NCBI RefSeq assembly: GCF_932526225.1
Contig: NC_064038.1
Span: 2,668,001-2,732,000 of the forward strand
DNA from: Nematostella vectensis
Lineage: Eukaryota; Cnidaria; Anthozoa; Actiniaria; Edwardsiidae
DNA: 64,000 nt
Direction: 5' to 3'
Part shown: in pieces, positions 8,998-22,635 of the stretch
How positions within the stretch are numbered: the first letter of the stretch is position 1
Layout of the letters: every line of letters starts with the position of its first letter
Position numbers and translations under genes: made by a program
Notes under the pieces: generated by a model
What the model was told of the DNA's origin: nothing
What the model saw: only the letters and a program-made list of their open reading frames with translations
The model's database searches: none

Positions 8998-10359
8998 CTT
9001 TTTTTATTCTATTAATTTTTTTTTTTCGTAGAGCTTAACCCCTCTCACTCCTGCGTAGTTTTCGGAAAAAATAAGAAAAAAAAAATAAGAAAAAAAAAAA
9101 CAAAAAACAGACCATCCAAACAACCGTCTGACTTTGGGGGAAGGAGTGTTGACTGGCCCTCCCCCTCGTGAATTTTTCTCCGGATCTCCGGATCAATTCC
9201 GTAATGGCATTCATCGGAGTATGGAAATGGACCTGGAGGATACAAGCCTGGTATACATCATACATCTAGCAAAATGAGCTTGCTAGATTTACTGATGTCA
9301 ACATTAGAAGGGGGAGGGACACTCTTTTCATACAGTACAATATTGCAGTTGTTACCTATTATTGAATAAGTGGGTAACATGTCTTTGTTTATCAAACAAG
9401 GTCTATTTCTGAGACAAGCAAATTCAAGGGAGAGCTGTTGAAATAACAGGGGAATGTTGAAGGAAAAACAATTATCTGATTAAAAAACTACTGTAGATTC
9501 CTTTGCACGAAGATAATAACAAACATAATTTTGATTGTTATTTAGGAGGAACGAGACGAGTTCTACAACATACTATGAAAAGTATGTATTACTCATCTAA
9601 ATTATACAAGTAAAAAATTCTATTTAAAAAAATACTGTAAGTAATTAGGTAAATCCTAAAACATGTATAACATGTACAACACACTAAAAACTCCATGGCT
9701 ATTGACTGTTTTCTACTCACATGTTTTTACAGTATATACAATTTCATTCTGGTACATCTTGTGGTCACTGTGCCATCTTCAGGGCTACACCCAAAGCACC
9801 TGTGCACCCCATCCACCTAAGGGTGTCGGCTGCACAGGTGTTCCTGATGAAGGAGGGTAAGGAGGGCAGGAAAAGGTTCTGCGGCACCTTGCTTTTATGG
9901 ACCCCTATGATTCCTAGTTGAGTGTGGCCCCTGTAGATGTTGACAGGTCAACCTCACCGCCACATGAAAGAAATGCCTAATATCTTATGCTTTACAGTGA
10001 GTGTTTTGCAGTCAAGTTGGTTTCTGTTAGTGGGTAAAAATTATTATAAATAATTGTAATCATGACTATGGTCACACTGTACATATAGAACTGTAAATGA
10101 ATAGAAAAAAAGTATATATTTCCAGTCAAACTACAGAATCGCATGATAACCTTGAAAGTATTGAATAAAAGACTGCAAAACCAACATCTTTTGTACTAGT
10201 TGCTTAGTTGGTTGAATTGACCACGGGCAATTTTAAGCTGAATTCCTACTTCCCCCACTCCCCCACCCCAGAAAAAAAAAATAATAAAAGAAAACAAAAA
10301 CTAAAACAAAACTAACAGAGGCCCCCTCCAGCTATTTTCTCTTATTTTTTTACAGCTAT

Positions 10360-10656
10360 TTAAAGGGGCAGTGCCATGGTAAGTGCTTTCAATAGCTCTC
10401 TGAACCTGACACAATGAAATTTAGTAAACTCTAATACTGACTTATGAGCTTTTGGTACATGTGGGGGACTTAAATTCAAAGAAAATGACCACAAACTGTC
10501 AATAAACATAGTTTCTATAAAATATTGCTTTCAATAAAATATTGCATATTATTTTAACAAGGTATTGACAGCTTTTAAAAAGGTCAACTATTTGTAGGCG
10601 ATTAAAAGCCTACAATAAACACTGACATGCGCAGTACCATGACGCTGTCCCTTTAA
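10360..10656. mobile_element. MITE-like element, unit 4
   Basis: Both TTAA sites and both terminal repeats intact. Confidence 0.58.
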
Positions 10657-11732
10657 GTCTTTCATTGCCATAACGCCCTGAGACGCCTGTAAAATTTAGG
10701 CCCAACTCCAAAACGTCAAAAATGCAAACTAAACATCACCAGACCCGGATACTCATAGATTCATCCAAGGCATAGACGACCTGCAAAAGCGCATCTAAGC
10801 AATGTAATAGAATTGACTCTTTTGTCAAAATATCAACCTTAATTGCTGACCAATTCGTAATAAAATGCTTAAACTTAGAAACATTTCTTACCAAAAAAGA
10901 CACAAAATTCCGAACTACAAATAGAGACAAGCAAACACAGATCAAGTCACCAATAGATACCTTTATTGCGCTCCGTCAGGTCCCATTTTACAGCAATCAG
11001 TCACAATAATCAATGCTAGAACCTCCATTAGAAGCGAGTCACCATTGTTAGCCTATTTTGCATGCCTGCACTGCATCATGGGAGTCTTGGAAACACCTTG
11101 ACAGACAGGCGGGCAATCTCCTCCAACAGAATCAAAACAGTTTTTTATAAGTCTCTTTGCCCCGAAGCCAAACAAAACATTTCCAGGTCCAAGAAACCCA
11201 GAATAAGCCTGAAAACAATTTTCAGTCAACGGTAGCTTAGCTTAACTGGTAGTGTTGGACTTGAAATAGGGGGGGAGGTTTCTGTTTTCAGTCTGTTTTT
11301 CTTACAATGTTGCTCAAAAGTAACCAGGAGTGAAAGGGTTGAAGTGAAATACAGCTATACTTAGTCAGGGTAGACAGTATTGCGGATTTTTTCGATATTC
11401 TATGCGATTTTACAACCCTCTCCCCCTTACGTCTTTCATTGCATTTTTTATTTTTTTAATGAATATTTAGGCCGGTGAATAGCTTAATAAGCTCTACAAA
11501 GAAAAATAGAATCGCCAAATCGCACTTTTTTATTTCTATTTATTTTTGCTGTTTGCATGATATTAAAAAAACGGTTCCTAAAAAAAACGTTTTTCTTTCT
11601 TCGCTTGTTTGATATCCTATACACGATAAAAGACAATGCGCCCGTGCGTTACGATGCCACGCGCCGACATAGCGAGCCCCCAAGGGACTCAAGACGCCCA
11701 AATAGACCTGTATTTTTTTTTCACCCTCTATC

Positions 11733-11990
11733 TCAGCGAGCTGTGCGTGGCGTAACCGTATTACAGGCCTGGGATCCTGGTTATTGTCCTCCCCATTAAT
11801 GCGCGGGTTGGAATACCTTGCAAGAGTGTTGTACAGCATATTTGCCGGAAATATCGGTGCTTGGGGCCTTCTGGTTCTTTACAGGCTTCCGTAAAAGCCT
11901 TGTGCTGCCATACCGATTGAGTAATCCGTATGTATGGTTTCCGTTTTGTTTTTCAGGTCGGGTTCGATCCCATGCCAATGGCATTTTTTT
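11733..11990 (+). ncRNA. Candidate Pol III gene, copy 4
   Basis: A-box 11748-11758, B-box 11961-11970, T7 11984-11990. Four substitutions (TTTGCC, CTTCTGG, AGGCTTCC, GATTGAGTAATC). The last changes only the loop of the inner hairpin and leaves the stem paired. Confidence 0.48.
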
Positions 11991-13350
11991 CTTTTTTTTT
12001 TTCTATTAATTTTTTTTTTCGTAGAGCTTAACCCCTCTCACTCCTGCGTAGTTTCGGAAAAATAAGAAGAAGAAAAAAAACAAGAAAAAAAAAAAAAAAA
12101 AAAAAACAGACCATCCAAACAACCGTCTGACTTTGGGGGGAGGAGTGTTGACTGGCCCTCCCCCTCGTGAATTTTTCTCCGGATCTCCGGATCAATTCCG
12201 TAATGGCATCCATCGGAGTATGGAAATGGACCTGGAGGATACAAGCCTGGTATACATCATACATCTAGCAAAATGAGCTTGCTAGATTTACTGATGTCAA
12301 CATTAGAAGGGGGAGGGACACTCTTTTCATACAGTACAATATTGCAGTTGTTACCTATTATTGAATAAGTGGGTAACATGTCTTTGTTTATCAAACAAGG
12401 TCTATTTCTGAGACAAGCAAATTCAAGGGAGAGCTGTTGAAATAACAGGGGAATGTTGAAGGAAAAACAATTATCTGATTAAAAAACTACTGTAGATTCC
12501 TTTGCACGAAGATAATAACAAACATAATTTTGATTGTTATTTAGGAGGAACGAGACGAGTTCTACAACATACTATGAAAAGTATGTATTACTCATCTAAA
12601 TTATACAAGTAAAAAATTCTATTTAAAAAAATACTGTAAGTAATTAGGTAAATCCTAAAACATGTATAACATGTACAACACACTAAAAACTCCATGGCTA
12701 TTGACTGTTTTCTACTCACATGTTTTTACAGTATATACAATTTCATTCTGGTACATCTTGTGGTCACTGTGCCATCTTTAGGGCTACACCCAAAGCACCT
12801 GTGCACCCCATCCACCTAAGGGTGTCGGCTGCACAGGTTTTCCTGATGAAGGAGGGCAGGAAAAGGTTCTGCGACACCTTGCTTTTATGGACCCCTATGA
12901 TTCCGAGTTGAGTGTGGCCCCTGTAGATGTTGACAGGTCAACCTCACAGCCACATGAAAGAAATGCCTAATATCTTATGCTTTACAGTGAGTGTTTTGCA
13001 GTCAAGTTGGTTTCTGTTAGTGGGTAAAAATTATTATAAATAATTGTAATCATGACTATGGTCACACTGTACATATAGAACTGTAAATGAATAGAAAAAA
13101 AAGTATATATTTCCAGTCAAACTACAGATTTGCATGATAACCTTGAAAGTATTGAATAAAAGACTGCAAAACCAACATCTTTTGTACTAGTTGCTTAGTT
13201 GGTTGAATTGACCACGGGCAATTTTAAGCTGAATTCCTCCTTCCCCCACTCCCCCAACCCAGAAAAAAAAATAATAAAAGAAAACTAAAACTAAAACAAA
13301 ACCAACAGAGACCCCCTCCAGCTATTTTCTCTTATTTTTTTTACAGCTAT

Positions 13351-13646
13351 TTAAAGGGGCAGTGCCATGGTAAGTGCTTTCAATAGCTCTCTGAACCTGA
13401 CACAATGAAATTTAGTAAAATCTAATACTGACTTATGAGCTTTTGGTACATGTGGGGGACTTAAATTCAAAGAAAATGACCACAAACTGTCAATAAACAT
13501 AGTTTCTATAAAATATTGCTTTCAATAAAATATTGCATATTATTTTAACAAGGTATTGACAGCTTTTAAAAAGGTCAACTATTTGTAGGCGATTAAAAGC
13601 CTACAATAAACACTGACATGTTTAGTACCATGACGCTGCCCTTTAA
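13351..13646. mobile_element. MITE-like element, unit 5
   Basis: The right terminal repeat has lost one T (GCTGCCC), giving 296 bp. CATGTTTAGTACC replaces CATGCGCAGTACC. Confidence 0.58.
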
Positions 13647-14721
13647 GTCTTTCATTGCCATAACGCCCTGAGACGCCTGTAAAATATAGGCCCAACTCCA
13701 AAACGTCAAAAATGCAAACTAAACATCACCAGACCCGGATACTCATAGATTCATCCAAGGCATAGACGACCTGCAAAAGCGCATCTAAGCAATGTAATAG
13801 AATTGACTCTTTTGTCAAAATATCAACCTTAATTGCTGACCAATTCGTAATAAAATGCTTAAACTTAGAAACATTTCTTACCAAAAAAGACACAAAATTC
13901 CGAACTACAAATAGAGACAAGCAAACACAGATCAAGTCACCAATAGATACCTTTATTGCGCTCCGTCAGGTCCCATTTTACAGCAATCAGTCACAATAAT
14001 CAATGCTAGAACCTCCATTAGAAGCGAGTCACCATTGTTAGCCTATTTTGCATGCCTGCACTGCATCATGGGAGTCTTGGAAACACCTTGACAGACAGGC
14101 GGGCAATCTCCTCCAACAGAATCATAACAGTTTTTTTTATGTCTCTTTGCCCCGAAGCCAAACAAAACATTTCCAGGTCCAAGAAACCCAGAATAAGCCT
14201 GAAAACAATTTTCAGTCAACGGTAGCTTTGCTTAACTGGTAGTGTTGGACTTGAAATAGGGGGGGAGGTTTCTGTTTTCAGTCTGTTTTTCTTACAATGT
14301 TGCTCAAAAGTAACCAGGAGTGAAAGGGTTGAAGTGAAATACAGCTATACTTAGTCAGGGTAGACAGTATTGCGGATTTTTTCGATATTCTATGCGATTT
14401 TACAAACCTCTCCTCCTTACGTCTTTCATTGCATTTTTCATTTTTTTTAATGAATATTTAGGCCGGTGAATAGCTTAATAAGCTCTACAAAGAAAAATAG
14501 AATCGCCAAATCGCACTTTTTTATTTCTATTTATTTTTGCTTTTTGCATGATATTAAAAAAACGGTTCCTAAAAAAACGTTTTTCTTTCTTCGCTTGTTT
14601 GATGTCCTGTACACGATAAAAGACAATGCGCCCGTGCGTTACGATGCCACGCGCCGACATAGCGAGCCCCCAAGGGACTCAAGACGCCCAAATAGACCTG
14701 TATTTTTTTTCACCCTCTATC

Positions 14722-14979
14722 TCAGCGAGCTGTGCGTGGCGTAACCGTATTACAGGCCTGGGATCCTGGTTATTGTCCTCCCCATTAATGCGCGGGTTGG
14801 AATACCTTGCAAGAGTGTTGTACAGCATATTCGCCGGAAATATCGGTGCTTGGGGCCTTCGGGTTCTTTACAGCCTTCCGTAAAAGCCTTGTGCTGCCAT
14901 ACCGATTGGGTAATCCGTATGTATGGTTTCCGGTTTGTTTTTCAGGTCGGGTTCGATCCCATGCCAATGGCATTTTTTT
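14722..14979 (+). ncRNA. Candidate Pol III gene, copy 5
   Basis: A-box 14737-14747, B-box 14950-14959, T7 14973-14979. One substitution (TTCCGGTTTG), shared with copies 9, 18 and 19. Confidence 0.5.
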
Positions 14980-16352
14980 CTTTTTTTTTTTTTCTATTAA
15001 TTTTTTTTTTTTCGTAGAGCTTAACCCCTCTCACTCCTGCGTAGTTTTCGGAAAAATAATAAGAAGAAAAAAACAAGAAAAAAAAAAACAAAAAAAAAAA
15101 ACAGACCATCCAAACAACCGTCTGACTTTGGGGGGAGGAGTGTTGACTGGCCCTCCCCCTCGTGAATTTTTCTCCGGATCTCCGGATCAATTCCGTAATG
15201 GCATCCATCGGAGTATGGAAATGGACCTGGAGGATACAAGCCTGGTATACATCATACATCTAGCAAAATGAGCTTGCTAGATTTACTGATGTCAACATTA
15301 GAAAGGGGAGGGACACTCTTTTCATACAGTACAATATTGCAGTTGTTACCTATTATTGAATAAGTGGGTAACATGTCTTTGTTTATCAAACAAGGTCTAT
15401 TTCTGAGACAAGCAAATTCAAGGGAGAGCTGTTGAAATAACAGGGGAATGTTGAAGGAAAAACAATTATCTGATTAAAAAACTACTGTAGATTCCTTTGC
15501 ACGAAGATAATAACAAACATAATTTTGATTGTTATTTAGGAGGAACGAGACGAGTTCTACAACATACTATGAAAAGTATGTATTACTCATCTAAATTATA
15601 CAAGTAAAAAATTCTATTTAAAAAAATACTGTAAGTAATTAGGTAAAACCTAAAACATGTATAACATGTACAACACACTAAAAACTCCATGGCTATTGAC
15701 TGTTTTCTACTCACATGTTTTTACAGTATATACAATTTCATTCTGGTACATCTTGTGGTCACTGTGCCATCTTCAGGGCTACACCCAAAGCACCTGTGCA
15801 CCCCATCCACCAAAGGGTGTCGGCTGCACAGGTGTTCCTGATGAAGGAGGGTGAGGAGGGCAGGAAAAGGTTCTGCGACACCTTGCTTTTATGGACCCCT
15901 ATGATTCCGAGTTGAGTGTGGCCCCTGTAGATGTTGACAGGTCAACCTCACAGCCACATGAAAGAAATGCCTAATATCTTATGCTTTACAGTGAGTGTTT
16001 TGCAGTCAAGTTGGTTTTTGTTAGTGGGTAAAAATTATTATAAATAATTGTAATCATGACTATGGTCACACTGTACATATAGAACTGTAAATGAATAGAA
16101 AAAAAGTATATATTTCCAGTCAAACTACAGAATTGCATGATAACCTTGAAAGTATTGAATAAAAGACTGCAAAACCAACATCTTTTGTACTAGTTGCTTA
16201 GTTGGTTGAATTGACCACGGGCAATTTTAAGCTGAATTCCTCCTTCCCCCACTCCCCCACCCCAGAAAAAAAATAATAAAAGAAAACTAAAACTAAAACA
16301 AAACCAACAGAGACCCCCTCCAGCTATTTTCTCTTATTTTTTTTACAGCTAT

Positions 16353-16649
16353 TTAAAGGGGCAGTGCCATGGTAAGTGCTTTCAATAGCTCTCTGAACCT
16401 GACACAATGAAATTTAGTAAACTCTAATACTGACTTATGAGCTTTTGGTACATGTGGGGGACTTAAATTCAAAGAAAATGACCACAAACTGTCAATAAAC
16501 ATAGTTTCTATAAAATATTGCTTCCAATAAAATATTGCATATTATTTTAACAAGGTATTGACAGCTTTTAAAAAGGTCAACCATTTGTAGGCGATTAAAA
16601 GCCTACAATAAACACTGACATGCGCAGTACCATGACGCTGTCCCTTTAA
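16353..16649. mobile_element. MITE-like element, unit 6
   Basis: Intact ends; interior GCTTCCAATAAAA and CAACCATTTG. Confidence 0.58.
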
Positions 16650-17732
16650 GTCTTTCATTGCCATAACGCCCTGAGACGCCTGTAAAATTTAGGCCCAACT
16701 CCAAAACGTCAAAAATGCAAACTAAACATCACCAGACCCGGATACTCATAGATTCATCTAAGGCATAGACGACCTGCAAAAGCGCATCTAAGCAATGTAA
16801 TAGAATTGACTCTTTTGTCAAAATATCAACCTTAATTGCTGACCAATTCGTAATAAAATGCTTAAACTTAGAAACATTTCTTACCAAAAAAGACACAAAA
16901 TTCCGAACTACAAATAGAGACAAGCAAACACAGATCAAGTCACCAATAGATACCTTTATTGCGCTCCGTCAGGTCCCATTTTACAGCAATCAGTCACAAT
17001 AATCAATGCTAGAACCTCCATTAGAAGCGAGTCACCATTGTTAGCCTATTTTGCATGCCTGCACTGCATCATGGGAGTCTTGGAAACACCTTGACAGACA
17101 GGCGGGCAATCTCCTCCAACAGAATCATAACAGTTTGTTTTATAAGTCTCTTTGCCCCGAAGCCAAACAAAACATTTCCAGGTCCAAGAAACCCAGAATA
17201 AGCCTGAAAACAATTTTCAGTCAACGGTAGCTTAGCTTAACTGGTAGTGTTGGACTTGAAATAGGGGGGGGGGGGAGGTTTCTGTTTTCAGTCTGTTTTT
17301 CTTACAATGTTGCTCAAAAGTAACCAGGAGTGAAAGGGTTGAAGTGAAATACAGCTATACTTAGTCAGGGTAGACAGTATTGCGGATTTTTTCGATATTC
17401 TATGCGATTTTACAAACCTCTCCTCCTTACGTCTTTCATTGCATTTTTCATTTTTTTTTAATGAATATTTAGGCCGGTGAATAGCTTAATAAGCTCTACA
17501 AAGAAAAATAGAATCGCCAAATCGCACTTTTTTATTTCTATTTATTTTTGCTTTTTGCATGATATTAAAAAAACGGTTCCTAAAAAAACGTTTTTCTTTC
17601 TTCGCTTGTTTGATGTCCTGTACACGATAAAAGACAATGCGCCCGTGCGTTACGATGCCACGCGCCGACATAGCGAGCCCCCAAGGGACTCAAGACGCCC
17701 AAATAGACCTGTATTTTTTTTCACCCTCTATC

Positions 17733-17990
17733 TCAGCGAGCTGTGCGTGGCGTAACCGTATTACAGGCCTGGGATCCTGGTTATTGTCCTCCCCATTAAT
17801 GCGCGGGTTGGAATACCTTGCAAGAGTGTTGTACAGCATATTCGCCGGAAATATCGGTGCTTGGGGCTTTCGGGTTCTTTACAGCCTTCCGTAAAAGCCT
17901 TGTGCTGCCATACCGATTGGGTAATCCGTATGTATGGTTTCCGTTTTGTTTTTCAGGTCGGGTTCGATCCCATGCCAATGGCATTTTTTT
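17733..17990 (+). ncRNA. Candidate Pol III gene, copy 6
   Basis: A-box 17748-17758, B-box 17961-17970, T7 17984-17990. One substitution (GGGGCTTTCGG), shared with copy 10. Confidence 0.5.
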
Positions 17991-19345
17991 CTTTTTTTTT
18001 CTATTAATTTTTTTTTTCGTAGAGCTTAACCCCTCTCACTCCTGCGTAGTTTTGGGAAAAATAAGAAGAAAAAAAAAACAAGAAAAACAAAAAACAAAAA
18101 ACAGACCAGCCAAACAACCGTCTGACTTTGGGGGGAGGAGTGTTGACTGGCCCTCCCCCTCGTGAATTTTTCTCCGGATCTCCGGATCAATTCCGTAATG
18201 GCATCCATCGGAGTATGGAAATGGACCTGGAGGATACAAGCCTGGTATACATCATACATCTAGCAAAATGAGCTTGCTAGATTTACTGATGTCAACATTA
18301 GAAGGGGGAGGGACACTCTTTTCATACAGTACAATATTGCAGTTGTTACCTATTATTGAATAAGTGGGTAACAGGTCTTTGTTTATCAAACAAGGTCTAT
18401 TTCTGAGACAAGCAAATTCAAGGGAGAGCTGTTGAAATAACAGGGGAATGTTGAAGGAAAAACAATTATCTGATTAAAAAACTACTGTAGATTCCTTTGC
18501 ACGAAGATAATAACAAACATAATTTTGATTGTTATTTAGGAGGAACGAGACGAGTTCTACAACATACTATGAAAAGTATGTATTACTCATCTAAATTATA
18601 CAAGTAAAAAATTCTATTTAAAAAAATACTGTAAGTAATTAGGTAAATCCTAAAACATGTATAACATGTACAACACACTAAAAACTCCATGGCTATTGAC
18701 TGTTTTCTACTCACATGTTTTTACAGTATATACAATTTCATTCTGGTACATCTTGTGGTCACTGTGCCATCTTTAGGGCTACACCCAAAGCACCTGTGCA
18801 CCCCATCCACCTAAGGGTGTCGGCTGCACAGGTTTTCCTGATGAAGGAGGGCAGGAAAAGGTTCTGCGACACCTTGCTTTTATGGACCCCTATGATTCCG
18901 AGTTGAGTGTGGCCCCTGTAGATGTTGACAGGTCAACCTCACAGCCACATGAAAGAAATGCCTAATATCTTATGCTTTACAGTGAGTGTTTTGCAGTCAA
19001 GTTGGTTTCTGTTAGTGGGTAAAAATTATTATAAATAATTGTAATCATGACTATGGTCACACTGTACATATAGAACTGTAAATGAATAGAAAAAAAAGTA
19101 TATATTTCCAGTCAAACTACAGATTTGCATGATAACCTTGAAAGTATTGAATAAAAGACTGCAAAACCAACATCTTTTGTACTAGTTGCTTAGTTGGTTG
19201 AATTGACCACGGGCAATTTTAAGCTGAATTCCTCCTTCCCCCACTCCCCCAACCCAGAAAAAAAAATAATAAAAGAAAACTAAAACTAAAACAAAACCAA
19301 CAGAGACCCCCTCCAGCTATTTTCTCTTATTTTTTTTACAGCTAT

Positions 19346-19641
19346 TTAAAGGGGCAGTGCCATGGTAAGTGCTTTCAATAGCTCTCTGAACCTGACACAA
19401 TGAAATTTAGTAAAATCTAATACTGACTTATGAGCTTTTGGTACATGTGGGGGACTTAAATTCAAAGAAAATGACCACAAACTGTCAATAAACATAGTTT
19501 CTATAAAATATTGCTTTCAATAAAATATTGCATATTATTTTAACAAGGTATTGACAGCTTTTAAAAAGGTCAACTATTTGTAGGCGATTAAAAGCCTACA
19601 ATAAACACTGACATGTTTAGTACCATGACGCTGCCCTTTAA
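19346..19641. mobile_element. MITE-like element, unit 7
   Basis: Same one-base-shorter right end as in unit 5. Confidence 0.58.
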
Positions 19642-20718
19642 GTCTTTCATTGCCATAACGCCCTGAGACGCCTGTAAAATATAGGCCCAACTCCAAAACG
19701 TCAAAAATGCAAACTAAACATCACCAGACCCGGATACTCATAGATTCATCCAAGGCATAGACGACCTGCAAAAGCGCATCTAAGCAATGTAATAGAATTG
19801 ACTCTTTTGTCAAAATATCAACCTTAATTGCTGACCAATTCGTAATAAAATGCTTAAACTTAGAAACATTTCTTACCAAAAAAGACACAAAATTCCGAAC
19901 TACAAATAGAGACAAGCAAACACAGATCAAGTCACCAATAGATACCTTTATTGCGCTCCGTCAGGTCCCATTTTACAGCAATCAGTCACAATAATCAATG
20001 CTAGAACCTCCATTAGAAGCGAGTCACCATTGTTAGCCTATTTTGCATGCCTGCACTGCATCATGGGAGTCTTGGAAACACCTTGACAGACAGGCGGGCA
20101 ATCTCCTCCAACAGAATCATAACAGTTTTTTTTATGTCTCTTTGCCCCGAAGCCAAACAAAACATTTCCAGGTCCAAGAAACCCAGAATAAGCCTGAAAA
20201 CAATTTTCAGTCAACGGTAGCTTTGCTTAACTGGTAGTGTTGGACTTGAAATAGGGGGGGAGGTTTCTGTTTTCAGTCTGTTTTTCTTACAATGTTGCTC
20301 AAAAGTAACCAGGAGTGAAAGGGTTGAAGTGAAATACAGCTATACTTAGTCAGGGTAGACAGTATTGCGGATTTTTTCGATATTCTATGCGATTTTACAA
20401 ACCTCTCCTCCTTACGTCTTTCATTGCATTTTTCATTTTTTTTAATGAATATTTAGGCCGGTGAATAGCTTAATAAGCTCTACAAAGAAAAATAGAATCG
20501 CCAAATCGCACTTTTTTATTTCTATTTATTTTTGCTGTTTGCATGATATTAAAAAAACGGTTCCTAAAAAAAACGTTTTTCTTTCTTCGCTTGTTTGATG
20601 TCCTATACACGATAAAAGACAATGCGCCCGTGCGTTACGATGCCACGCGCCGACATAGCGAGCCCCCAAGGGACTCAAGACGCCCAAATAGACCTGTATT
20701 TTTTTTTCACCCTCTATC

Positions 20719-20976
20719 TCAGCGAGCTGTGCGTGGCGTAACCGTATTACAGGCCTGGGATCCTGGTTATTGTCCTCCCCATTAATGCGCGGGTTGGAAT
20801 ACCTTGCAAGAGTGTTGTACAGCATATTTGCCGGAAATATCGGTGCTTGGGGCCTTCTGGTTCTTTACAGGCTTCCGTAAAAGCCTTGTGCTGCCATACC
20901 GATTGAGTAATCCGTATGTATGGTTTCCGTTTTGTTTTTCAGGTCGGGTTCGATCCCATGCCAATGGCATTTTTTT
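20719..20976 (+). ncRNA. Candidate Pol III gene, copy 7
   Basis: A-box 20734-20744, B-box 20947-20956, T7 20970-20976. Carries the same four substitutions as copy 4. Confidence 0.48.
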
Positions 20977-22339
20977 CTTTTTTTTTTTCTATTAATTTTT
21001 TTTTTTTTCGTAGAGCTTAACCCCTCTCACTCCTGCGTAGTTTCGGAAAAAAAAGAAGAAGAAAAAAAACAAGAAAAAAAAAAAAAAAAAAAAAACAGAC
21101 CATCCAAACAACCGTCTGACTTTGGGGGGAGGAGTGTTGACTGGCCCTCCCCCTCGTGAATTTTTCTCCGGATCTCCGGATCAATTCCGTAATGGCATCC
21201 ATCGGAGTATGGAAATGGACCTGGAGGATACAAGCCTGGTATACATCATACATCTAGCAAAATGAGCTTGCTAGATTTACTGATGTCAACATTAGAAGGG
21301 GGAGGGACACTCTTTTCATACATTACAATATTGCAGTTGTTACCTATTATTGAATAAGTGGGTAACATGTCTTTGTTTATCAAACAAGGTCTATTTCTGA
21401 GACAAGCAAATTCAAGGGAGAGCTGTTGAAATAACAGGGGAATGTTGAAGGAAAAACAATTATCTGATTAAAAAACTACTGTAGATTCCTTTGCACGAAG
21501 ATAATAACAAACATAATTTTGATTGTTATTTAGGAGGAACGAGACGAGTTCTACAACATACTATGAAAAGTATGTATTACTCATCTAAATTATACAAGTA
21601 AAAAATTCTATTTAAAAAAATACTGTAAGTAATTAGGTAAATCCTAAAACATGTATAACATGTACAACACACTAAAAACTCCATGGCTATTGACTGTTTT
21701 CTACTCACATGTTTTTACAGTATATACAATTTCATTCTGGTACATCTTGTGGTCACTGTGCCATCTTTAGGGCTACACCCAAAGCACCTGTGCACCCCAT
21801 CCACCTAAGGGTGTCGGCTGCACAGGTTTTCCTGATGAAGGAGGGCAGGAAAAGGTTCTGCGACACCTTGCTTTTATGGACCCCTATGATTCCGAGTTGA
21901 GTGTGGCCCCTGTAGATGTTGACAGGTCAACCTCACAGCCACATGAAAGAAATGCCTAATATCTTATGCTTTACAGTGAGTGTTTTGCAGTCAAGTTGGT
22001 TTCTGTTAGTGGGTAAAAATTATTATAAATAATTGTAATCATGACTATGGTCACACTGTACATATAGAACTGTAAATGAATAGAAAAAAAAGTATATATT
22101 TCCAGTCAAACTACAGATTTGCATGATAACCTTGAAAGTATTGAATAAAAGACTGCAAAACCAACATCTTTTGTACTAGTTGCTTAGTTGGTTGAATTGA
22201 CCACGGGCAATTTTAAGCTGAATTCCTCCTTCCCCCACTCCCCCAACCCAGAAAAAAAAATAATAAAAGAAAACTAAAACTAAAACAAAACCAACAGAGA
22301 CCCCCTCCAGCTATTTTCTCTTATTTTTTTTACAGCTAT

Positions 22340-22635
22340 TTAAAGGGGCAGTGCCATGGTAAGTGCTTTCAATAGCTCTCTGAACCTGACACAATGAAAT
22401 TTAGTAAAATCTAATACTGACTTATGAGCTTTTGGTACATGTGGGGGACTTAAATTCAAAGAAAATGACCACAAACTGTCAATAAACATAGTTTCTATAA
22501 AATATTGCTTTCAATAAAATATTGCATATTATTTTAACAAGGTATTGACAGCTTTTAAAAAGGTCAACTATTTGTAGGCGATTAAAAGCCTACAATAAAC
22601 ACTGACATGTTTAGTACCATGACGCTGCCCTTTAA
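22340..22635. mobile_element. MITE-like element, unit 8
   Basis: Same as in units 5 and 7 by eye. Confidence 0.58.

Larger units (their letters stand above)
6028..9026 (+). repeat. Tandem repeat unit 3 (2999 bp)
   Basis: Carries an extra ACAC near 6690, TTTTTTACTCAC near 6721, GTGTCATC near 6783, CTGCAACACC near 6891 and one A fewer in the A run near 7896. Unit 15 (40704-43702) has the same set, so the two units share a recent ancestor although 34.7 kb apart. Confidence 0.97.
9027..12019 (+). repeat. Tandem repeat unit 4 (2993 bp)
   Basis: Standard layout. Its 3' end, including the RNA gene, has four substitutions also seen in units 7 and 8, so the right end of this unit belongs to the subtype that precedes units 5, 8 and 9. 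Confidence 0.97.
12020..15012 (+). repeat. Tandem repeat unit 5 (2993 bp), subtype A
   Basis: Subtype A is marked by GTAGTTTCGG at the start (one T short), loss of 9 bp in the AAGGAGGG region near 12850, GACATGTTTAGTACC near 13615, and GTAGCTTTGCTTAACTGG at 14222. Units 8 and 9 have the same set. Unit 5 pairs with unit 9 in a duplicated block of about 12 kb. Confidence 0.97.
15013..18017 (+). repeat. Tandem repeat unit 6 (3005 bp), subtype B
   Basis: Subtype B is marked by TAGGTAAAACC near 15641, CCACCAAAGGGTG near 15809, GGGTGAGGAGGG near 15849, GCTTCCAATAAAA near 16520 and a longer G run near 17262. Unit 10 is nearly the same, offset by about 11,980 bp. Confidence 0.97.
18018..21008 (+). 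repeat. Tandem repeat unit 7 (2991 bp), mosaic
   Basis: Starts with a private GTTTTGGGAAAAAT and ACAGGTCTTTG (near 18373), both found again only in unit 11. It switches to subtype A by about 18770 and ends with the unit-4-like RNA gene. The unit is therefore a mosaic of subtypes. Confidence 0.97.
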